DNA of 64,000 nucleotides from Pseudoduganella violacea (GTDB lineage: Bacteria; Pseudomonadota; Gammaproteobacteria; Burkholderiales; Burkholderiaceae_D), in contig NZ_JACHXD010000003.1 of assembly GCF_014191875.1 (NCBI RefSeq), forward strand, positions 248,001 to 312,000. The letters run 5' to 3'. Shown piece after piece: positions 46,465 to 56,100 of the stretch. Numbering within the stretch: the first letter of the stretch is position 1; each line of letters starts with the position of its first letter. The position numbers were made by a program, and so were the translations under genes. A model generated the notes under the pieces. The model was given only the letters and a program-made list of their open reading frames with translations. It was not told the origin of the DNA and ran no database searches.

Positions 46465-47103
46465 ATGCGTCATCTGCAAATCTGCGCTGCCGCCCTGGCG
46501 GCACTGGCTTCCCTGAGCGCCCATGCCACCGCCTACCGCGAGCTGCCGACCGGCGGCGTGCTGCGCGCCGGCGACTTCATCGAAACCGGCGGCGAATACT
46601 GCGTGGTGCAACAAGCCGACAGCAATCTGGTGGTCTACAAACGTCCGCGCAGCAATACCTGCACCGGCGGCACCCCGATCTGGGCCAGCTACTCCAGTGG
46701 CGCCACCCATACCGTGATGCAGGCCGACGGCAATCTGGTGCAGTACGACGACGCGGGCAACGCCAAATGGGCCAGCAATACCGGCGGCCGCGCACCGGGC
46801 AATTACGGCTTCAGCGTGCATGCCACCACGGGCGCGCTGAACATCACGCTGTGGGATGCCGAACACCGTTACGGCACGACCTTCTGGTCCACCCCGGCCG
46901 ATCCGAATCCAACGCCACAGCCGCCCAATCCGAAACCGCCCGGCCCCACCTGCCCGAATGGCGCCCCGGTCAGCATTTACACGGTCTGCATCTCGCCCCG
47001 GCTGCAATCGCGCATGACCTACAAATTCCCCGCTTGCAGCCAGCGTGACGCGCAGATGCTGGCACTGCAAAACGGCTGGGCCTGGGGTGCCTGCAATCCC
47101 TAA
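46465..47103 (+). CDS. Secreted bulb-type (mannose-binding) lectin-domain protein
   Basis: A 212-residue protein with a signal peptide (MRHLQICAAALAALASLSAH). Two B-lectin-like repeats are visible: YCVVQQADSNLVVYKRPRSN and THTVMQADGNLVQYDDAGNA, both with the QxDxNLVxY carbohydrate-binding motif, plus a degenerate third. A Pro-rich linker (PNPTPQPPNPKPPGPT) leads to a C-terminal Cys-containing part. Expected to bind mannose or related sugars outside the cell, perhaps as a bacteriocin-like or adhesion protein. Confidence 0.85.
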   Translation: MRHLQICAAALAALASLSAHATAYRELPTGGVLRAGDFIETGGEYCVVQQADSNLVVYKRPRSNTCTGGTPIWASYSSGATHTVMQADGNLVQYDDAGNAKWASNTGGRAPGNYGFSVHATTGALNITLWDAEHRYGTTFWSTPADPNPTPQPPNPKPPGPTCPNGAPVSIYTVCISPRLQSRMTYKFPACSQRDAQMLALQNGWAWGACNP

Positions 47104-47174
47104 GCTGCTTCTTTCGTGATTTCCTGGCTGCCGGCCGGTCCGGCCAGCAGCCAGGCATGCTGCAAACCATTTTG

Positions 47175-47879
47175 ATGAAAAAAATTTTCGCGCTGGCCGC
47201 CATGGCCGCAGCCCTTCTCTATTTCACCTGGCCCGCCGAACAAAACACCGTGCCGGCAGCACCATCCGTGCCCATCGCCAGCGCAGCGGCGCCAGCCGGC
47301 AAAGCCGCGGCACCGGCCGCGCCGGCAGCATCGGCCAGTCCCGACACCCCATCCTGGTCCCGCTCGCCATTCGGGCGCGCAGCCCCGCTCGCGGAAAGCC
47401 AGCCACGGGCGATCGAGCGGCGCAAGGAGCAGATGAAAGAAGGCGGCTACTACACGCCGGAGGAATACTTCACGCTGCCACTGAAGGAATTGCAGAAGCG
47501 CGCCAAGGCCGGCGACATCTATGCCCTGCTGCAGCTGGGCCAGCAATACTATTACGAGGGTCCGGCCCTGCTGGAAGAAGATGGCTACCAGCTGGATGAA
47601 GATCCGCGCTTTGTCGGCAAGCGCCATTTCGCCGACGCGGCGGTAGGCGGCCACGGTCAGATGCCTGCCGTGCTGGCTCAGCTATATGCGGCGGAAGGCG
47701 ATATGGTGAATGCCTACGCCTGGCGACTGTTCGGCGAGCAATTGGGCGAGCATTATGCGAAGCCGCTGGATATCAGCAAGCTCAACAATCAGCAGCAGAA
47801 TCTGGCGCGGCAGCAAGCCAGCCTGCTGCTGGGCCGCTTCATGAGCCGCGCGCCGGTGGGCGCCATTCCGCCGCAATAA
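47175..47879 (+). CDS. Membrane-anchored protein with Sel1/TPR-like C-terminal part
   Basis: A 234-residue protein. MKKIFALAAMAAALLYFTWP is a signal or anchor; a long Ala/Pro-rich linker follows to about residue 70. The C-terminal part (LKELQKRAKAGDIYALLQLG, then AVGGHGQMPAVLAQLYAAEG) has the helix pattern of Sel1/TPR repeats without clear full copies. An in-frame ATG six codons upstream is possible. Function unknown; probably periplasmic. Confidence 0.65.
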   Translation: MKKIFALAAMAAALLYFTWPAEQNTVPAAPSVPIASAAAPAGKAAAPAAPAASASPDTPSWSRSPFGRAAPLAESQPRAIERRKEQMKEGGYYTPEEYFTLPLKELQKRAKAGDIYALLQLGQQYYYEGPALLEEDGYQLDEDPRFVGKRHFADAAVGGHGQMPAVLAQLYAAEGDMVNAYAWRLFGEQLGEHYAKPLDISKLNNQQQNLARQQASLLLGRFMSRAPVGAIPPQ

Positions 47880-47969
47880 GCGCAGCCCGGGGCTGGAGGG
47901 CTGAAACTACTGACTGTCATTTATTTATGGTATAAAGCACGCCAAGATAAGTTTCCAGGTCCCCCCAGA

Positions 47970-49232
47970 ATGAATCGTGGTTTTTATACCATCATGGCAG
48001 CGCAGTTTTTTTCGTCGCTGGCGGATAATGCGCTGCTCTTCGTAGCAATCGACCTGCTCATTTCGATGAAATCCCCGGCGTGGATTACGCCGCTGCTTAA
48101 GCTGTCGTTCGTACTGTTTTACGTGCTGTTGGCCGCTTTTGTCGGCGCTTTCGCCGACGCCCTGCCCAAGGGCCGGGTCATGTTCATCGCCAACCTGATC
48201 AAGATTTTCGGCTGCATGCTGCTCTTCGTGCATGTGCATCCACTGTTAGCTTACGCCATCGTAGGTTTCGGTGCGGCAATTTATTCTCCGGCCAAATACG
48301 GCATCCTGACCGAATTGCTGCCGGCCGAAAAACTGGTGGCCGCCAACGGCTGGATTGAAGGCCTGACCATTTCCTCGATTATTCTGGGCACCGTCATGGG
48401 CGGCGCCCTGGTGGCGGGCAAGACCGCCACCATGCTGCTCAATTTCGATATGCCGCTGATCGAAACCGGCATCGATACCGTGACCGAATCGGCCCTGGTG
48501 GTGCTGGGCTTCGTCTACGTGCTGGCGGCGCTGTTCAATCTGCGCATTCCCGATACCGGCTATGTGTACGAGCACCAGGAACGCAATCCGGTCAAGCTGA
48601 TCGCCGACTTCTCCCGCTGCGTCAACATCCTGTGGAAAGATAAGCTGGGCCAGATTTCCCTCGCCGTCACCACCCTGTTCTGGGGCGCCGGCGCCACCCT
48701 GCAATTCATCGTCGTGGAATGGGCCAAGAAGGCGCTCGGCATGAGCTTCGACAAAGCCACTACCCTGGTCGGCGTGGTCGCCATCGGCGTGGCGGTGGGC
48801 GCGGTCATGTCGGCGCGCATCATCACCCTGCGCAACTCGCTCAGCGTGATCCCGCTCGGCATCGCCATGGGCATCATCGTGGCCTGCATGCCGCTGGTGC
48901 ATTCGGTATATGTGGCCTATGCCCTGCTGATCGTGATCGGCGTGCTGTCCGGCTTCTTCGTGGTGCCGATGAACGCCCTGCTGCAGCATCGCGGCCACGT
49001 GCTGATGAGCGCCGGCCATTCGATCGCGGTGCAGAACTTCAACGAGAACCTGTCCATCCTGACCATGCTGGCGATGTATTCGCTGATGCTGCGCCTGGGT
49101 CTGGGCCTGAACGCAATCATCATCATGTTCGGCCTGTCGGTGGCCGGCCTGATGTACTACATCATGCGCCTGCATGCGGCCAATCAGCGCGAGAAGGATT
49201 CGCTCTCGCTGATCGGCGAGCACAAACACTGA
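47970..49232 (+). CDS. lplT: Lysophospholipid transporter LplT
   Basis: A 420-residue major facilitator with about 12 hydrophobic segments, beginning MNRGFYTIMAAQFFSSLADN. The FSSLADNALLF motif and GAAIYSPAKYGILTELLP segment are typical of LplT, which flips lysophospholipids inward for reacylation. The partner acyltransferase Aas is not adjacent. It ends next to the convergent DUF1853 gene with no gap. Confidence 0.9.
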   Translation: MNRGFYTIMAAQFFSSLADNALLFVAIDLLISMKSPAWITPLLKLSFVLFYVLLAAFVGAFADALPKGRVMFIANLIKIFGCMLLFVHVHPLLAYAIVGFGAAIYSPAKYGILTELLPAEKLVAANGWIEGLTISSIILGTVMGGALVAGKTATMLLNFDMPLIETGIDTVTESALVVLGFVYVLAALFNLRIPDTGYVYEHQERNPVKLIADFSRCVNILWKDKLGQISLAVTTLFWGAGATLQFIVVEWAKKALGMSFDKATTLVGVVAIGVAVGAVMSARIITLRNSLSVIPLGIAMGIIVACMPLVHSVYVAYALLIVIGVLSGFFVVPMNALLQHRGHVLMSAGHSIAVQNFNENLSILTMLAMYSLMLRLGLGLNAIIIMFGLSVAGLMYYIMRLHAANQREKDSLSLIGEHKH

Positions 49233-49233
49233 T

Positions 49234-50235
49234 CTAGCTGGGCAAGTCGCCCGCGCTGCGGCGGGCGGCGGCGCGCTCGCGCCAGTCGTCCGGCACGATA
49301 AAGGCGCGCTCGGTTTCCAGCAGCCAGCCCGCTTCCTCCCTGACCGTCGCCACCATCACCGGCGACGGGTCTTGCGCAAACTTCTCCCTCAACAGCGCCT
49401 GCAAGGCAGCCCGCTCCTGCGCGGGCGGCGTCGGCGCCGGCTCGCCATTGACCGGCGCCGCCGTGGCTTTCAGGGGCGCCAGCCATTGCAGGCGCGGCAT
49501 GACGACAAAGCGCTCGCCTTGCGCCGCGCCGAATTCCTCCAGCGTGCGCCAATGACCGCGGCAGTGGCCGGGGCTCACGCCTTCGAACACGGGCGGGTTC
49601 TGCTGCGGATAGAAGAGCCAGCCCTTGATCAGCGCCTGCGCCTTGTCCACCGGCTGCGCCAGCATCGCCTGGGCGGCGGGATGCCAGGCCAGTTGCAATT
49701 GCTGGGCAAAGATCTTGCGCATTTTCAGGCCCAGGGTATCGGCCAGATTCGGACCGACCAGGCGGTTGAAGTTGCCGGGATCGGGCTGGCCATCCAGCAG
49801 ATAGAACTTGGTGGCGAATTCGATATGCACCAGCTCCCCCCGCTGCCGCAGCAGGAAGTCGAACTCGCCCACGGTTTCATTGCGCGCCGTACGCACTTGC
49901 AGGCCATGCGCCTGCAATACGCCGTGCTGCTCGAAATAGAAGGCCATCAGCTTTTCGGCATACAGGCCAAGGCGCGAGTAGAACTTGTTGCCCAGCGCCG
50001 CTTCCAGCGGGGCGGGATCGGCATCCAGCGCGGCCAGCCAGGTGGCGGTGGCGGCGCTGGGCGTACCCAGGGTGGCGATGCGGTCCTGCCAATGCGGTGA
50101 GGCCGGGTCGAGCAGGTCGGGAGAATCCAATAACCAGGCCAGGGCGCGCACCGCAGGCCGCGTCAGGTGGCCCCAGGCGCGGTGGAAGCGCGCCTGGTAA
50201 CTCAATGGATTGGCGCTGTCAGAGTCGTCCAGCAT
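49234..50235 (-). CDS. DUF1853 family protein
   Basis: A 333-residue protein starting MLDDSDSANPLSYQARFHRA. The central part (LGLYAEKLMAFYFEQHGVLQ, then GEFDFLLRQRGELVHIEFAT) is characteristic of DUF1853 and looks like a PD-(D/E)xK nuclease-like core (E..D...E.AxK). The last gene of the tsaB-rimI-UDG operon, overlapping the glycosylase by 17 bases. A DNA- or RNA-processing role is inferred from fold and neighbours only. Confidence 0.82.
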   Translation of the reverse strand: MLDDSDSANPLSYQARFHRAWGHLTRPAVRALAWLLDSPDLLDPASPHWQDRIATLGTPSAATATWLAALDADPAPLEAALGNKFYSRLGLYAEKLMAFYFEQHGVLQAHGLQVRTARNETVGEFDFLLRQRGELVHIEFATKFYLLDGQPDPGNFNRLVGPNLADTLGLKMRKIFAQQLQLAWHPAAQAMLAQPVDKAQALIKGWLFYPQQNPPVFEGVSPGHCRGHWRTLEEFGAAQGERFVVMPRLQWLAPLKATAAPVNGEPAPTPPAQERAALQALLREKFAQDPSPVMVATVREEAGWLLETERAFIVPDDWRERAAARRSAGDLPS

Positions 50236-51289
50236 GGGCGGAACGGGCCAGGCACAGATCGGCCCAAGCCTTGCCTTTGTCTTCAGGACGGCGCAGCAGA
50301 TCGGCCGGATGGTAGGTCGCCACGGTCGGACGGCCATCGTAGCGCAGCACCTTGCCGCGCGCGGCGGCGCCCAGCAAGCCTTTGCCGGCCGGGTGGCCGA
50401 TGGCCAGCAGCAGACGCGCGCCGCTCAATTCCAGTTCGCGGTCGAGGAAAGGACGGCAGGCCGCCACTTCGTCGGCGCTCGGCGCGCGCTCGCCGCCGTC
50501 GGCGCCGGACGGGCGGCATTTGACCAGGGTGCCGATGTAAGCGCCTTCGACGGTGCTCAGATCGACGGCTTTCAGCATATTGTCCAGCAGCTTGCCGGCT
50601 TCGTCACTGAGCGGGCCGGCATTGCCGCCGGCGGCGGCATCGGCTTCGTCGGCAGCGCTTGGCGCGGCGGCCAGCACCAGCCATTGCGCATGCTGATCGC
50701 CCCGGCCCGGAACGGCGGCCTTGCGGCTGTGGCATAGCTCGCAACGCGTGCAGGATTTGACGGCGGCTTGCAGCTGCGGCCAATCCATGGCGGCGATGGC
50801 GGCGTCGGAGACGGGACCGGCTGCCGGCGCCGCTGCGGCCGGCGCGCGCGCCGGGGCTGGCGCGGGCATGGGCGCGTCGTCGAACCAGGCTGTCGAATCG
50901 TCCAGCGGCGGCGCAGGCGGACGCGGTGCGGCCGGGCGCTGCGCTGCGGGCTGGGAAGGGGTTGCCGGCGCGCGCATGGGCGCGGGGGCGGCGGCTACCG
51001 GGGCCGGCGCTGGTATTGGCGCATCGTCAAACCAGGCGTTCGAGTCATCCGATGCCGCGGCAGACGGCGCGACGGCAGACGGTGCAGCCACGGGCGGCGC
51101 AGTCTGCACGGCGGGAGCGACGGTTTGCGGGGCGGATGGCGCAGGCGCGGCCTGCGCTGTTTCCACGGGATGCAGCACGGCATCCGGCGCCTCATCCTGG
51201 AACGCATCGGCGTGCTGGCGCAGCTTCCAATGCGGAGCGATGCCCATCTCCGCCAGGAAGACGGCGCTGCGTTGTGAAGTCTGACTCAT
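50219..51289 (-). CDS. Uracil-DNA glycosylase-like protein (family 4-like, degenerate motif 1)
   Basis: A 356-residue protein. The long N-terminal part (to about residue 160) is Ala/Pro-rich and carries two WFDDAP(I/M)PAPAP repeats. The C-terminal part has the family 4 layout: four-cysteine Fe-S pattern (CTRCELC, VKCRP, AACRPF), EAGKLLDNML and the HPADLLR motif. However, the usual GEAPG..ED motif 1 is replaced by LVLAAAPSAADEADA, so activity is doubtful. It overlaps rimI by four bases. Confidence 0.75.
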   Translation of the reverse strand: MSQTSQRSAVFLAEMGIAPHWKLRQHADAFQDEAPDAVLHPVETAQAAPAPSAPQTVAPAVQTAPPVAAPSAVAPSAAASDDSNAWFDDAPIPAPAPVAAAPAPMRAPATPSQPAAQRPAAPRPPAPPLDDSTAWFDDAPMPAPAPARAPAAAAPAAGPVSDAAIAAMDWPQLQAAVKSCTRCELCHSRKAAVPGRGDQHAQWLVLAAAPSAADEADAAAGGNAGPLSDEAGKLLDNMLKAVDLSTVEGAYIGTLVKCRPSGADGGERAPSADEVAACRPFLDRELELSGARLLLAIGHPAGKGLLGAAARGKVLRYDGRPTVATYHPADLLRRPEDKGKAWADLCLARSAHAGRL

Positions 51290-51756
51290 AATTCGAACCG
51301 CATGACGATGGCGTCCTCGCGTTGCTGGTTGGCCGCCGGGTAGTAAGCCTTGCGCCGCCCGATTTCAATGAAGCCATAGCGCCGGTAGATATCCAGCGCC
51401 CGCTGGTTCGAGGGACGCACTTCCAGCAGTATCGATTCCATGCCCAGCCCACGCGCGCAAGCCGCGGACTGGTTCAGCAGAAAACGCCCCAATCCCTTGC
51501 CCTGCCAGCGCGCCGCCACGGCCACGTTCAGCAAATGGGCTTCATCCACCACGCCCATGATCAGGAAATACCCCAGCAGCTCGCGCGAGGCGTCGCGCAG
51601 CACCCAGGCCTGATAGCCTTGGTTTAGCGAATCGGCAAAATTGGTCCGGCTCCAGGGGTGGGGATAAACGAGCTGCTCGACCGCCACCACCTCATCCAGG
51701 TCGCTGTCCTGCATCGGCTCGTAAATCAGCTGCGCCAGATCCCATTGCTGCGTCAT
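51286..51756 (-). CDS. rimI: Ribosomal protein S18-alanine N-acetyltransferase
   Basis: A 156-residue GNAT enzyme. YPHPWSRTNFADSLNQGYQA, LLNVAVAARWQGKGLGRFLL (the acetyl-CoA loop, Q/R-x-x-G-x-G/A) and LEVRPSNQRALDIYRRYGF match RimI. It acetylates the N-terminus of S18. Overlaps tsaB and the UDG-like gene by four bases each, so the three are one operon. Confidence 0.93.
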   Translation of the reverse strand: MTQQWDLAQLIYEPMQDSDLDEVVAVEQLVYPHPWSRTNFADSLNQGYQAWVLRDASRELLGYFLIMGVVDEAHLLNVAVAARWQGKGLGRFLLNQSAACARGLGMESILLEVRPSNQRALDIYRRYGFIEIGRRKAYYPAANQQREDAIVMRFEL

Positions 51757-52466
51757 GCGCCCGCTCCACCGGCCTTCATTTCCTCGCGTTCGGCCTTGGT
51801 ATAAGCGACCTTATTGCGCAGATACAGGGGCTGGGCGGCGGCGGCCGTGACGCCCTGCCCTGCGGCGAAAGCGATGCCGCCGAGCTGCGCGATCTGCACC
51901 GCATGCGGCATCAGCGCCGCATGGGCGCCGGCGGCGCAGGCCAGGCCGGACAAGGCCTCGGCATACGCCGTAAAACCATTGCCGCAAGCGGCCAGCGCGC
52001 CATCCACGGCGGCAGGCTGCACGCCTTCAGGCGCGGACAGCATCGGTGGCAGCATCGCCTGCGGCGCCTCACCGTCGAAACGGTACTGCGCCCAATACAC
52101 CTCGTTCATGCGCGCGTCGAGCACGGCCAGCACCGCGCCGGCGCCATGCCGCTGGCGGCAAGCCAGGGCCACGGCGTCCAGCGTCACGATGGGCAGCAGC
52201 GGCTTGGCCGCGCCAAAACCGAGACCTTGGGCGATGCCGCAGGCGGTGCGCACGCCGGTAAAGGAACCGGGACCGGCGCCATAGGCGATGGCATCGACAT
52301 CGGCCAGGGCAATGCCGGCTTCGGCCAGCAGCTCCTGGATCATGGGCAGCACGGACTGCGAATGGGTGCGCACGCCCGACGACTCGCGGGAATAAATCTG
52401 GTCATCGCGCAGCAGCGCGCAACTGGCCATTTCGGAGGAAGTTTCAATTGCAAGGATAATCGGCAT
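51753..52466 (-). CDS. tsaB: tRNA threonylcarbamoyladenosine biosynthesis protein TsaB
   Basis: A 237-residue ASKHA-fold protein, MPIILAIETSSEMASCALLR.... AYGAGPGSFTGVRTACGIAQ is the TsaB signature. With TsaD and TsaE it forms the t6A complex for ANN-decoding tRNAs. First gene of the operon with rimI; divergent from the thioredoxin-like gene. Confidence 0.94.
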   Translation of the reverse strand: MPIILAIETSSEMASCALLRDDQIYSRESSGVRTHSQSVLPMIQELLAEAGIALADVDAIAYGAGPGSFTGVRTACGIAQGLGFGAAKPLLPIVTLDAVALACRQRHGAGAVLAVLDARMNEVYWAQYRFDGEAPQAMLPPMLSAPEGVQPAAVDGALAACGNGFTAYAEALSGLACAAGAHAALMPHAVQIAQLGGIAFAAGQGVTAAAAQPLYLRNKVAYTKAEREEMKAGGAGA

Positions 52467-52528
52467 TCCGGTATTTTAACCCGCCAAGGCGGCAACGGCC
52501 CAGCGCGGCGATGTACAATACCCACCCT

Positions 52529-52954
52529 ATGCACGCCACCACCCTTGATACCGACAACCGCGCCGAAGTAGCCGCCGCCCTGGCCCAGGACCGCCTGATC
52601 GTCGCCTGCCTGTGCGCCGCCTGGTGCGGCACCTGCGGCAGCTACCGCGCCACGTTCGAAAGCCTGGCCGCGCGCAATCCGGACAAATACTTCCTCTGGG
52701 TCGACATCGAAGACCACGCCGACGTCGTCGGCGACCTCGATGTGGAAAACTTCCCTACCCTGCTGATCCAGCGCCACGACACCGTCGCCTTTTTCGGCAC
52801 CATGCTGCCCGACGCCAATGTCGCCCAGCGCCTGATCGAAACCCAGGCCGAATCAAGCGACGAAGAAATGCAGCGCCTGGCCGCCAGCAGCGCCGAGCGC
52901 CGCCAATGGCAGCAAGACTGCAATCTGCGCACCCTGCTGCACGCCACCCTCTAA
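52529..52954 (+). CDS. Thioredoxin-family protein
   Basis: A 141-residue protein starting MHATTLDTDNRAEVAAALAQ; an upstream in-frame ATG six codons earlier is less likely. The redox site is CAAWCGTCGSYRATFE with CGTC, and the cis-Pro lies in DVENFPTLLIQ. No signal peptide, so cytoplasmic. The C-terminal 40 residues are a helical extension (QAESSDEEMQRLAASSAERR). Role unknown; likely a thioredoxin-like reductant or chaperone. Confidence 0.83.
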   Translation: MHATTLDTDNRAEVAAALAQDRLIVACLCAAWCGTCGSYRATFESLAARNPDKYFLWVDIEDHADVVGDLDVENFPTLLIQRHDTVAFFGTMLPDANVAQRLIETQAESSDEEMQRLAASSAERRQWQQDCNLRTLLHATL

Positions 52955-52971
52955 GCCCTAAGGCTCAGCCC

Positions 52972-53089
52972 GTGTCCACCTTGGTGCCTGGCACCAAGGT
53001 GGACACGAACTGAGCCGTGTAATCGGCATCTTTGCCTGTGTCATAGCAGAGCTTGTGTCCGATTTGGGGTCTGACCCCAAGGTGGACAC
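52972..53089. repeat. Palindromic intergenic repeats, locus 1
   Basis: GTGTCCACCTTGGTGCC-T-GGCACCAAGGTGGACAC is a 17-bp perfect palindrome (52972-53006). A second unit has GTGTCC, GAT, TTGGGGTC-T-GACCCCAA, GGT, GGACAC (53055-53089). Both fill the gap between two convergent genes and resemble the units at 56920-57015. Confidence 0.8.
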
Positions 53090-53103
53090 GGGCTCGGCTG
53101 TAG

Positions 53104-56100
53104 TCAGCTTTTCCAGCGCTGCAGCAGGTCTTCCGGGCTGACGGGGCGGCTGTAGTAGTAGCCTTGCGCCTGGTTGCAGCCGTGGCGCAGCAGGAAGGCG
53201 GCTTGCTCGTCGGTTTCGACGCCTTCCGCGATCACGGACAGGTTCATGCTCTTGCCGAGCTGGATGATGGCGATGGCGATGGCTTCGTCGTTGACGTCGG
53301 TGGAGATGTCCTTGATGAAGGAGCGGTCGATCTTCAGCGTCTGCACCGGCAGCTGCTTGAGGTAGGCCAGCGAGGAGTAGCCGGTGCCGAAATCGTCGAT
53401 CGCCAGGCCGACGCCGATCTTGTGCAGGTCATTGATGAAGGCCATGGCGTCGCCGGTGTTCATGATGACCGATTCCGTCACTTCCAGCTGCAGGCGCTGC
53501 GGCTCCAGCCCCGTTTCGCGCAGGATGTCGGCCACCATGCTGACGATGGAACCGCGCTCGAACTGCTTGACCGAGAGGTTGACGGCGATCTTCGGCACAT
53601 GCAGGCCGGCCTCCTGCCAGCGCACCATCTGGCGGCAGGCTTCATACAGCACCCATTTGCCCAGCTGGTTGATGAAGCCCGTATCCTCGGCCAGGGGGAT
53701 GAAGCGGAACGGCGGCACCAGCCCCAGTTCCGGATGGTTCCAGCGCAGCAGCGCTTCCACGCCGATCAGTTTGCCGGTATCGATTTCAACCTGGGGCTGG
53801 TAGTTGAGGAAGACCTCTTCCTTTTCGATGGAGCGGCGCAGGAAGGTTTCCAGGCGCAGGCGCTCGACGCCCTCGCCCGTCATCGACGGCGCATAGAAGC
53901 GGTAGCCGTTGCGGCCGCGCGCCTTGGCCTGGTACATGGCCACGTCGGCATTGCGGATCAGCATATTGATGTCCTGCGCATCCTCGGGGAACAGGCTGAT
54001 GCCCACGCTGCAGGTGACGAACAGCTCGTGTCCCGCCACCATGAAGGGCTGCTCGAACATGCCCACCAGCTTTTCCGCCACCAGACTGGCGCTGAACTGC
54101 CCGTCCACGTTTTCCAGCAGGACGATGAATTCGTCGCCACCCAGGCGGGCCAGGGTATCGCCTTCGCGCAGCTTGTCCGACAGGGCGTGCGCCACCTGCT
54201 TCAGCAGCTCGTCGCCGATGTGGTGGCCCAAGGTATCGTTGACGTTCTTGAAGCGGTCCAGGTCGATGAACAGCAGCGCCAGCTGCTCGCCTTCGCGTCC
54301 GGCGCGCTGCAAGGCGTGCTGCAGGCGGTCGTTGAACAGCAGGCGGTTGGGCAGCGCGGTCAGCGGATCGTGGTGGGCCAGATGGTCAAGCTTTTCCTGC
54401 GACTCCTTGACCTGGGTGATGTCGCTGAACACGCCCACATAGTAGGTGGCGATGCCGCGGCTGTCGCGCACCGCGCTCAGGGTCAGCCACTCCAGATACT
54501 GCTCGCCGTTCTTGCGCAGGTTCCAAATCTCGCCGCGCCAGTAGCCGGTGGTTTCCAGCTCCTTCCACAAGCCTTCGTGGAAGGCGTCGTCCTGGCGCCC
54601 GGAGCGGGTCAGCATGCGGTCGCGCCCCAGCGCTTCTTCCTCGGTGTAACCGGTGATCTGGGTAAAGGCCGGGTTGATGGCGACGATGGTGCCGCGCGCA
54701 TCGATCACCATCACGCCATCGGCAATATGTTCCAGCACGGTGGCCGACAGGCGCAGCTTGTCCTCGGCCTCCTTGCGCGCCGTGATGTCGGCATAGACCC
54801 AGATGCTGCCCTCATTCGGGCGGTTCTGGTCGATGGCGCAGCCGCTCACCATGCACCAGAACAGCGTGCCGTCCTTGCGGCGGTAATGGCGCTCCTCGCT
54901 GAAGTATTCGCCGTTGCTCAGGGTCGGGTACTGGCGCGCGCCGGCCGATTCGAAGTCGAAGGAAGTCGGGAACACGATCGAGGTCGAACTGCCCAGCATC
55001 TGGCCCGGCTCGTAGCCGAACAATTCCTCGCAGCGCCGGTTGACGGAGACGATGGCGCGGTTGCGCACGAACATCACGCCGAACATCACGTTGTCGAGAA
55101 TCGCGCTCTGCTCGGCCAGCAAGGCCTCGATGCGCATCTCATTGTTCTTGCGCGGACTGATGTCGGAGATGATGCCGTCCACCCAGGGCGCGCTGCCGGC
55201 GTCGGACGGCTGCGGCTGGCCATTCTCGGCCACCCAGCGCTCGGTGCCGCTGGCATCGACGATGCGGTATTCGATTTCGTAAGGCCGCCCATCCTTGATC
55301 GCCTGGGTCACGGCGCGGCGCTGCATCTTGCGGTCTTCGGGGCAGATCAGATTGGCCCAGGAGTGGGTGGTGCTGCGCATGAACTGGGCCGCGCTGTAGC
55401 CGGAGATATCCTCGATGGCGTCGCTGACGAAATCGATAGGGCCATCGGGGCGGAAACGGAACACGGCGCCCGGCACCTGGGTCACGATGGTGCGGAAGCG
55501 CTCCTCGCGCTGGCCGATATCCTCGAACAGATGTTTGATCGCCACCCGCATCTGCTCCAGCTGGCCGGCCAGGCGGCCCAGCTCATCGCCGCTGGACAGT
55601 TCCATGCGCGTTTCGAAATCGCCATGCGAGAGGCGATCGGAAAAGCGCATCAGCTTGCGCAAAGGCTTGATCAGGCGCGCGTTCAGAAACAGCACGATCA
55701 GCACCAGCGACACCGTCAGCTGCGCCGCCAGCACGAAAACATAGGACAGCTGCTTCTCGCGCAGCTCCTGCTGGCTGCGCGCATCGTCCATTTCGACCAT
55801 GATGCGGCCGATCCGTTCGCCGCGCACCATGATTTCACGCTCGGCACGATAGACATTGCCGATGGCGCGCTTGGGCGCCTCCACATGAATGAACTGGGTA
55901 TCGGCCTGGCCCGTGACTTCCACCTGCAACACCGAACGGTCGCGCATCACCGATTCGACCAGGGAGTTGGCCGATTCGGCATTCATATTCCACAAGGATT
56001 CCTGCATGCCCAAGGCCAGGATGTCGGCATTGCGCTGCAGCGACTCATTCAGCGCGGTGCGTGCCGATTGCTGCTCGTGCACGCCGATCAGCAAATAACT

